Below, piece after piece: positions 58,659 through 64,000 of a stretch of DNA of 64,000 bases. The stretch is from Cellvibrio sp. PSBB006 (lineage in GTDB: Bacteria; Pseudomonadota; Gammaproteobacteria; Pseudomonadales; Cellvibrionaceae): contig NZ_CP021382.1 of assembly GCF_002162135.1 (NCBI RefSeq), forward strand, positions 5,193,075 to 5,257,074, read 5' to 3'. The notes below the pieces were generated by a model. That model saw only the letters and a program-made list of their open reading frames with translations, did no database searches and had not been told where the DNA came from. Position 1 is the first letter of the stretch. Every line of letters begins with the position of its first letter. The position numbers were made by a program, and so were the translations under genes.

Positions 58659-59693
58659 TCAGGGTTGTGTTTGTGTGCCGGTGATAATGAATTCCACACG
58701 TCGGTTTCTGGCCCTGCCTTCATCGGTGTCATTGTCGGCAACTGGCTGATCTTCACCCATGCCGAAGACTTTTATTCGATCCAGAGTGACCCCTTTCGCG
58801 CGGAGATATTTAGCAACCACATTGGCGCGTGTTTCCGAAAGGCGTTGATTGTATTCAGCAGAGCCACGCGCATCGGTGTGACCGATGACGCTGACTTGCA
58901 AATACGTTTTTTCCAATAGCATATCGACCACTTGATCGATCGCCGCGGTATTGCGGATTTCAGCTTTATCAAATTCAAATAATGGCCCGCCCATTTCTTC
59001 ATCGATAACAATGCGCAAAGGTTCCGGTTCAGGTTGCGGCTCAACAATGGGTTCCGGCTCCGGTGCTACTGCAACAACCGGTGGAGGTGGCTCGCTGGGT
59101 TTAGCCGGTGGGTTGAGCGGCGAGAAATGCCATACCAGTGCTAACCCCAAAAAGTGTGGGTTGGCGTGGCCCATGGTGTCATTGCCGATTTGATCGATGT
59201 ATTGATATTCGAACCGGCCGATCAAATGCGCCGACAGAGGTACTTGAATGCCAGCACCAAGCAATGGACGAAAACCATCGTCTTTTATGGAAATATTATT
59301 GCCGGAGACTTCTGCATCCCAATAAGCGGCACCGAGTTTTCCGTAAATATCCCACTGCTTCCATAACGGGTGGGTGTATTTCAGGGAAAGGTCGGCGGAG
59401 CGTAAATCGCCGTCGAGTGCACCGTCGGGATAACGCGCTTTTGAATCACCGATATCATTGAGCGAAAACTCCAATCCCCAGCGCGGATTGAAGTCATAAC
59501 CCCCAAAGATCCCATAACCGACATCATCCTTGTCGCAGTCCATATTGGTTTCCAGGCAGGATTCCTGGTTATAGGAATAACCTGCACGGGCGCCCAGATA
59601 GGCGCCTTCTTCTCGCACATCAGCCAATACCCACTGACACGTTGCCATCAGGGAAAAAGCTGAAAACCGGGTTAGAAAATTAAAGGTATTCAT
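58659..59693 (-). CDS. OmpA-family outer membrane protein
   Basis: This 344-residue protein has a signal peptide (about 1-24), an eight-stranded barrel domain (about 30-190, EGAYLGARAGYSYN to FLGLALVWHFSP), a Pro/Glu/Pro linker (PPAKPSEPPPPVVAVAPEPE), and an OmpA-like peptidoglycan-binding domain (GGPLFEFDKAEIRNTAAI, VIGHTDARGSAEYNQRL, RIKVFGMGEDQPVADN). It anchors the outer membrane to peptidoglycan. It lies between the metalloprotease and the TSP3 lipoprotein on the same strand. Confidence 0.95.
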   Translation of the reverse strand: MNTFNFLTRFSAFSLMATCQWVLADVREEGAYLGARAGYSYNQESCLETNMDCDKDDVGYGIFGGYDFNPRWGLEFSLNDIGDSKARYPDGALDGDLRSADLSLKYTHPLWKQWDIYGKLGAAYWDAEVSGNNISIKDDGFRPLLGAGIQVPLSAHLIGRFEYQYIDQIGNDTMGHANPHFLGLALVWHFSPLNPPAKPSEPPPPVVAVAPEPEPIVEPQPEPEPLRIVIDEEMGGPLFEFDKAEIRNTAAIDQVVDMLLEKTYLQVSVIGHTDARGSAEYNQRLSETRANVVAKYLRAKGVTLDRIKVFGMGEDQPVADNDTDEGRARNRRVEFIITGTQTQP

Positions 59694-60169
59694 AAACAGC
59701 CCTCGTAAAGGTGAGCATCACCCTGACAAAAGAATGTTGTAATGGACAAGCGACAACGGCTATCACCTGCGCTAAAACAGGTAATCAAATGTTGGCTTGG
59801 AATGTATGGGGATTGAAGATGACTTCCGTCAATCTGGTGGGGAATTCAGAGCGTGGTTAAGTAGGTAGAGGTGAAACACAAAAAGGCATAGGTTGATCAC
59901 AGTCAGCTCCTTCACAGTCCAGCTTGCTCACATCGCATCTTTCAAAAATTTAACAAGATGCTCTTCCAGAAATCCAATAAGACATACTGCTACAACATTG
60001 ATGCTAGTGAATAATGAAAAGATAGCAATGGCTGTTCAAGATCTAGTTTTTATAAAAATATTTTTTTCACAACGAAAAATTTTAATTATTCATAATAAAA
60101 AAATCTGTAATGCGCTGTAATTTATTTCAAAAATACAATCGCGCATGATTAACGTTTTTTTAAAATTTT
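59694..60169. other. AT-rich gap between protease and OmpA genes
   Basis: No gene supported. The right half is strongly AT-rich (runs of A and T around 60050-60180) and likely includes the 3' end of the protease mRNA; the left half should hold the promoter of the OmpA gene. Confidence 0.4.
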
Positions 60170-61186
60170 TTAATTTTTATTTCTTAACTGAATCATTGTT
60201 GAAAGTGCCGACAGAATGCACAGCATGAGGATATTAACTGCACCGCCGCCGCCCCCATTGCTGCTGTTGGTGGCGGACTCTGTTGCTGGTGGATTATTAA
60301 TGTTCGCATTGTTGCTGTTTTCAGTGGAATTGCTGAGCGAGCTCGCACTTGATGAACTTGACGACGAAGGCGGAACATTGTCGGCAGCAATATAAAAGTC
60401 GGCAATTTGCGGAGTTGTGACAGACAACGCATAACGTGCATCAGCGCCGTCATGTATGTCATCACGCGACACACCACAGGGAAGGCCTTTGCACAATAAA
60501 TCCGGGCTGGAAAATTTGTAGGCTTTTCCATCCCAGTAATCCGCATTAAAGGTGCTTTGGTAGGCCATGATAGTGGCAAATTTATTCATTTCTCCGTGGC
60601 CTAATGCGAAATCAAATGTGCCACCTTTGCCGTCTTGCAAGCGTGAGTGTCTGAGCCCCATATTGTGACCCAGTTCATGTGCGGTAGAAAAATCACCGCA
60701 GCTGTTGATCGGAATATGTGAGTACATATAGTGCTTCTCATGCTCGGCAGAAAAATGTCCCTGACTGTCAGCGCCGCCCACCCATGCCTGGCCACAACTG
60801 CCATGCACATCTTTAAACGGGCGATAGAAAATCACCATGTCGGCTTTTGTTGCTTCTCGTGTAGCCTGTACATCTTTCAGGGCCGCGTCGCGTGCAAAGG
60901 TAATGTCCTGTAATGCGGTTGCTGCGTCATTGTCATCGGTGTAATTCACCTGCATGAGTCCCGCCAGGTGAAGCTCCACATCAAGTTGGCTATCGCGGTA
61001 TATCTGATTGGTAAATTGAATGAGGTGGTTGATGCGCGTCTCGGTATCTTCACCATAGATGTCATAAACCCCTTGGGTATAAACCACGAGGACATCAATG
61101 GTGTTGTTTGCTGCAAAGCAGGGTGAGGTCAGGGCGAAGAAAAAAACACAGGCAAGCGTTTTCAATTTTTTTAGAAAATTGAGCAT
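60170..61186 (-). CDS. Secreted reprolysin-like zinc metalloprotease with GlyGly-CTERM-like tail
   Basis: The 338-residue protein has a signal peptide (MLNFLKKLKTLACVFFFALT, cleaved near FAANN), then directly the catalytic domain (IDVLVVYTQGVYDIYGED). The zinc motif is HELGHNMGLRH (His170 onward) and the Met-turn is IMAYQSTF. DLLCKGLPCGVSRDD matches NLTCRGLPCGLPVGH of the 33035 protease, so the two are paralogues. No propeptide is present. The C-terminus is a Ser-rich linker, then SSNGGGGGAVNILMLCILSALS and a basic end, like GlyGly-CTERM sorting signals cut by rhombosortase. The start at 61186 gives a proper signal peptide; the frame is open to 61270. A weak ribosome site precedes it. Confidence 0.88.
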   Translation of the reverse strand: MLNFLKKLKTLACVFFFALTSPCFAANNTIDVLVVYTQGVYDIYGEDTETRINHLIQFTNQIYRDSQLDVELHLAGLMQVNYTDDNDAATALQDITFARDAALKDVQATREATKADMVIFYRPFKDVHGSCGQAWVGGADSQGHFSAEHEKHYMYSHIPINSCGDFSTAHELGHNMGLRHSRLQDGKGGTFDFALGHGEMNKFATIMAYQSTFNADYWDGKAYKFSSPDLLCKGLPCGVSRDDIHDGADARYALSVTTPQIADFYIAADNVPPSSSSSSSASSLSNSTENSNNANINNPPATESATNSSNGGGGGAVNILMLCILSALSTMIQLRNKN

Positions 61187-61750
61187 GGAGGAGTTCTCTT
61201 TTGTTGGCCTCCTCCGTGAAATAATCAAAATATCGATAAATGCTGTACAACAGGCACAGCGATAGCGCAAGAATTAAAAAATTCTTGTGTAACCCTTGGG
61301 TGTCAGGAACTCTTAGCAGCAAGTGCCTTTTGTGCGAGTGCCGGTTAAGGCATCCTTTTCAGACTGGCATCGGTGATGCCATAGGTGGTGCCGGATGAGG
61401 CTATTCAGGTAACGAATAATGCCGGCAGTGGCTCTGTTGGTTATCCTTGAGAGTTGTGGGTATATTAGTTGAATATTGCGCCACAGGCAATCCGCTTCAC
61501 TTGGATCTTCCCGTTGTTTTTATAAAATTTTGCGGGCCTATATCAGGAAACTATGAAGAATTGTTTGTTTGGGGTCATAACATCAGGGGTTGGTAATAAA
61601 TGAGGCGTTATTCCGGTTTTTGGGGAATATCGGGCTGCTGTAAGGCTTATGCTTTTTCTGCAAAATTGTTGTTTAGAATGTTAATTGGGTTATAGCGAGT
61701 GTGTTGTCGGATTACGCTGACGCTAATCCGACCTACGGGTTTTATTAAAT
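61187..61750. other. Intergenic region between exbD and the protease
   Basis: No gene is supported in these 564 bases. A short hairpin TGGCATC-GGT-GATGCCA lies near 61366. The right part holds REP copy 6, 15 bases beyond the exbD stop. The left part should contain the protease promoter. Confidence 0.4.
61706..61735 (-). repeat. REP-like palindrome, copy 6
   Basis: GTCGGATTACGCTGACGCTA and CCGACCTA, in the same orientation as copies 4 and 5. It lies 15 bases past the exbD stop, the 3'-end position usual for REP sequences. Confidence 0.9.
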
Positions 61751-62164
61751 TTACTGTGCGGGTTCGGTGACGAAGCCGAGTTTTAAAATACCGGATTTTT
61801 GCACGGCGGCCATGGCTTTGATGACGTGTTCATAATCCACTTGTCGATCGCCACGAATATGAATTTCCGGTTGTGGTTCTTGTTTCGCCGCGACGCTCAA
61901 ACGCTGTTCCAGTTCTTCCAGGGTGACCTGGGTTTCGTTCCAGTAAAATAATCCATCGGCGGTCACTGCGAGGTTGACCGTTTCCGGTTTTACATTGTTG
62001 ACGGTGTTGTCCGCGCGTGGCAGATCCACCTTTACCGAGTGGGTGAGTACCGGTACGGTGATGATAAAGATGATCAACAATACCAACATGACGTCCACCA
62101 GGGGCGTCATGTTGATTTCGCTCATGACTTCTTCGTTGTCGTCGAGTCCGCCGCCGAATGCCAT
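61751..62164 (-). CDS. exbD: TonB-system proton channel subunit ExbD
   Basis: ExbD works with ExbB to energise TonB. The 137 residues have a short cytoplasmic start, the membrane helix with the proton Asp (EINMTPLVDVMLVLLIIFII), and a periplasmic ExbD/TolR domain ending VQKSGILKLGFVTEPAQ. It is the last gene of the minus-strand unit, starting just after the exbB stop. Its paralogue TolR is at 11050. Confidence 0.96.
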   Translation of the reverse strand: MAFGGGLDDNEEVMSEINMTPLVDVMLVLLIIFIITVPVLTHSVKVDLPRADNTVNNVKPETVNLAVTADGLFYWNETQVTLEELEQRLSVAAKQEPQPEIHIRGDRQVDYEHVIKAMAAVQKSGILKLGFVTEPAQ

Positions 62165-62165
62165 C

Positions 62166-62909
62166 TTAGCTCACCTCTTTCTGTGCAATTTTGCGTGCAT
62201 CCAGTTTGGTCACCGGCGCAGTGGATTTACTGCTAGCCGGTGGTGCACCGGTAATCAGGTAGGCGTGTAACTGGTGTGCAAAACGATTGAGTTTTCCGAG
62301 AATGCCTTTGTTGCCGCGATTCAATGCGTTGTAACCCAGCACCGCCGGAATCGCTACCGCAAGACCGAAAGCGGTCATGATCAAGGCTTCACCCACCGGA
62401 CCCGCGACTTTATCAATACTGGCCGAACCGGACACACCGATGCCTACCAGTGCGTGGTAAATACCCCACACGGTACCGAACAAACCAATAAAGGGTGCCG
62501 TTGAACCAACAGAAGCGAGGATCGCCAGACCGCGTTGCAAACGCTCTGAACTTTCATCAATTGAGCCGCGCAAGCAGGCGGTCAACCATTCGGCCAAGGG
62601 CAAGTGTCCGTGCAGATCGGTTTTGTGATTGGTGTGATGATCCAATGCGGCCTGACCTTCTTCAGCTAAACGACGAAACGGATTATCGTCGCGATTGTCG
62701 CCAAGAATATGTAAACCTTCCGCAAAACTTTGCGCATGCCAAAAGTCGCCCAAGGCGCGCGAGGGTTTGCGCAATCTGAATAATCCCCAGGAGCGCACCG
62801 CAATCACATACCAGGACGCGATGGACATCAACAGCAGCATTACTGCTACTGATTTGATTACCATGTCGCCCTGACTCCAAAGGGCTTCGATGCCATAGGG
62901 GTTATTCAT
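62166..62909 (-). CDS. exbB: TonB-system proton channel subunit ExbB
   Basis: The 247-residue MotA/TolQ/ExbB protein has three membrane helices (MVIKSVAVMLLLMSIASWYVI; LAILASVGSTAPFIGLFGTVW; GEALIMTAFGLAVAIPAVLG) and the cytoplasmic loop between helices 1 and 2. The start MNNPYGIEALW at 62909 has GAGGAAACG upstream; an in-frame ATG at 62930 lacks this support. A long inverted repeat separates it from tonB. Confidence 0.96.
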   Translation of the reverse strand: MNNPYGIEALWSQGDMVIKSVAVMLLLMSIASWYVIAVRSWGLFRLRKPSRALGDFWHAQSFAEGLHILGDNRDDNPFRRLAEEGQAALDHHTNHKTDLHGHLPLAEWLTACLRGSIDESSERLQRGLAILASVGSTAPFIGLFGTVWGIYHALVGIGVSGSASIDKVAGPVGEALIMTAFGLAVAIPAVLGYNALNRGNKGILGKLNRFAHQLHAYLITGAPPASSKSTAPVTKLDARKIAQKEVS

Positions 62910-62960
62910 AACCGTTTCCTCAATGTTCATTCATGTAGTTCAGATTTGTTCGGCTAGACC

Positions 62961-63065
62961 GAGCAGCAGGGTGTTGGGTTGCCAGACACGCTGTGAATAC
63001 ATCCCTGTACGCTCGGCGTCGGCATCCTGCCTCCGACGGTCTTGCAACCCAACACCCTGCTGCTC
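62961..63065. repeat. Long inverted repeat element, copy 2
   Basis: Perfect 22-bp arms at 62961-62982 (GAGCAGCAGGGTGTTGGGTT) and 63044-63065 enclose a core GACACGCTGTGAATACATCC with CGTCGG-N10-CCGACG nested inside. The core resembles the element at 6599-6698 although the outer arms differ. It lies between the tonB stop and the exbB start and would separate their translation or terminate between them. Confidence 0.8.
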
Positions 63066-63087
63066 TCATCACTTTGTTGCGAGAGTT

Positions 63088-63789
63088 TTAACGCAACGAA
63101 AATTCCAGCGGCTGCAAATACCAATAAGCGATAGGCTCATTACCGCGTCTCGCCGGTGTATATTTCCACTGCTTGACTGCTTTTACTGCTGTGTCATCCA
63201 GCCGTTTGAAACCGCTGGATTCCTTAATTTTTACTTCACCGACCGTGCCGTCCGGCAAGATCAAAATCTCTAACAACACGATGCCTTGCTCACGCAGGCG
63301 GCGCGACAACGCCGGGTAGGCCGGGCGCGGGTTGTTAAGTTGATGCGCATCTTCCCTTGGTGGCGTAACCGGCGCACCCATGCTGTCGTTTTCTTCCGCC
63401 GTGGGTGTTGCAACCGGCGGTGGGGGCGGTGGCGGTGCACTGTCTTCTTCGGGCGGTGACTCTTCCTGCGTAATGGCTTTTTCCGACGGCGGCGCTTCGG
63501 GTAGCGGCTCGGGTTTTGGCTTGGGCTTCGGTTTAGGCTCCGGCTTTTTTGGTTTTGGTTTGGGCTTTTCCGGTTCCGGTGGTGTTGGTTCTACCGGTGG
63601 CGGGGTCTTTTTGGCGCTTGGGGTTTGCACAGTTTCTGCTGGTGGGGCGGGGATCAGGATGCCTTGCACCGTCGGCAAAACCAGTTCTTCCGTCTTGGGG
63701 GCGGGCGCCCACACTGCCAGGCCGATGGCGCCCGCATGTATCGCCAGGACGCTGATGAACGCGATGCTTGAAGTCCACTTATTGTTCAT
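63088..63789 (-). CDS. tonB: Energy transducer TonB
   Basis: TonB couples the ExbBD motor to outer-membrane receptors. The 233 residues comprise a short N-terminus with one membrane anchor (about 8-28, SIAFISVLAIHAGAIGLAVW), a Pro/Lys/Glu-rich spacer (about 55-135, KPKPKPKKPEPKPKPKPKPE), and the C-terminal TonB domain (RPAYPALSRRLREQGIVLLE; GTVGEVKIKESSGFKRLDDT; AVKAVKQWKYTPARRGNEPI). Its start overlaps the stop of the preceding gene by four bases. Confidence 0.95.
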   Translation of the reverse strand: MNNKWTSSIAFISVLAIHAGAIGLAVWAPAPKTEELVLPTVQGILIPAPPAETVQTPSAKKTPPPVEPTPPEPEKPKPKPKKPEPKPKPKPKPEPLPEAPPSEKAITQEESPPEEDSAPPPPPPPVATPTAEENDSMGAPVTPPREDAHQLNNPRPAYPALSRRLREQGIVLLEILILPDGTVGEVKIKESSGFKRLDDTAVKAVKQWKYTPARRGNEPIAYWYLQPLEFSLR

Positions 63790-64000
63790 AGCCCCGTTCC
63801 TGTGCCGGAGAGCTTCATTACCAACGCAAAACTACCGCTGAGCAGGGCAGGCACCAGAAGGCCGAGGATGGCTTTATCAATGGATTTAACCGAAAACGCC
63901 CAGAGTACGGCGGCCGCGTAGATTGCTCCGCTGGCCAGCAAGGCTGTCATCAGCGCATCGCTCTGGGGCATGGGAAGTAATGGCGTCAGTAAGGTGGCGC
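63786..64000 (-). CDS. Partial membrane protein upstream of tonB, DUF3649-like
   Basis: The frame is open to the right edge of the window, so the N-terminus may lie outside; an internal ATG at 63971 is a possible start. The visible 70 residues form two hydrophobic helices (ALLASGAIYAAAVLWAFSV and AILGLLVPALLSGSFALV) with SVKSIDK between. The pattern LLPMPQSDALMTALLAS then AAVLWAFSVKS resembles the DUF3649 membrane family found in siderophore TonB clusters. The stop overlaps tonB by ATGA. The function is unknown, probably iron or siderophore related. Confidence 0.6.
   Translation of the reverse strand, partial: ATLLTPLLPMPQSDALMTALLASGAIYAAAVLWAFSVKSIDKAILGLLVPALLSGSFALVMKLSGTGTGL

Noticed and set aside
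63380..63841. A Gly/Ser-rich 153-residue plus-strand frame
   Set aside because: It is antisense to the Pro/Lys-rich spacer of tonB and has no independent support.

Overview
The window looks like a chromosomal segment of a gammaproteobacterium close to Cellvibrio (Cellvibrionaceae; Pseudomonas-like core gene order). Reasons: the order aspS-yebC-ruvCAB-ybgC-tolQRAB-pal-cpoB and the order trxB-ftsK-lolA-rarA-crcB-serS-cysG both follow the pseudomonad arrangement, and there are secreted proteins with carbohydrate-binding (CBM6-like) and thrombospondin type 3 modules typical of polysaccharide degraders. The assignment is an inference; no rRNA or tRNA gene was seen.

Layout. 1-4.7 kb: a truncated minus-strand gene, a Rieske protein, a long DUF349 coiled-coil protein, mtgA and an FmdB-type zinc ribbon protein. 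4.8-14.9 kb: aspS, yebC, the Holliday-junction genes ruvCAB and the complete Tol-Pal envelope operon. 14.9-15.2 kb (minus): an unannotated stretch with 13 GGA motifs, several of them in hairpin loops, ending in a strong intrinsic terminator; this fits a CsrB/RsmZ-type regulatory RNA. 15.5-26.2 kb: trxB, then ftsK-lolA-rarA-crcB-serS-cysG, a small basic protein and glutathione reductase. 26.5-32.4 kb: a membrane EAL phosphodiesterase, a YdeP/FdhF-type molybdopterin oxidoreductase and a membrane AraC regulator.

33-35.5 kb: a secreted reprolysin-like zinc protease without a propeptide, followed by a membrane-anchored protein that resembles the missing propeptide. 35.6-42.7 kb: an ectoine module (ectR, ectA, ectB, ectC, ask, a TPR membrane protein and a BCCT transporter) with a good candidate EctR operator. 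42.7-47.1 kb: an aldo/keto reductase, an Orn/Lys/Arg decarboxylase and a SlyD-like FKBP. 47.1-55.1 kb: an accessory, AT-richer island flanked by REP-like palindromes. It holds orphan proteins, an SDR pseudogene, a quinone reductase/LysR pair, a Tat-type intradiol-dioxygenase-like lipoprotein and three small deaminase-fold proteins with a propeller-like companion.

55.1-61.2 kb (minus): a second reprolysin-like protease (with a GlyGly-CTERM-like tail), an OmpA-type porin, a 19-repeat thrombospondin type 3 lipoprotein and a second propeptide-like membrane protein. 61.7-64 kb (minus): a TonB system (DUF3649-like protein, tonB, exbB, exbD). Two dispersed repeat families punctuate the window: six copies of a roughly 31-bp REP-like palindrome beginning TAGGTCGGATTAG, two of which supply the stop codon of a gene, and two copies of a roughly 100-bp long inverted repeat with a shared core.
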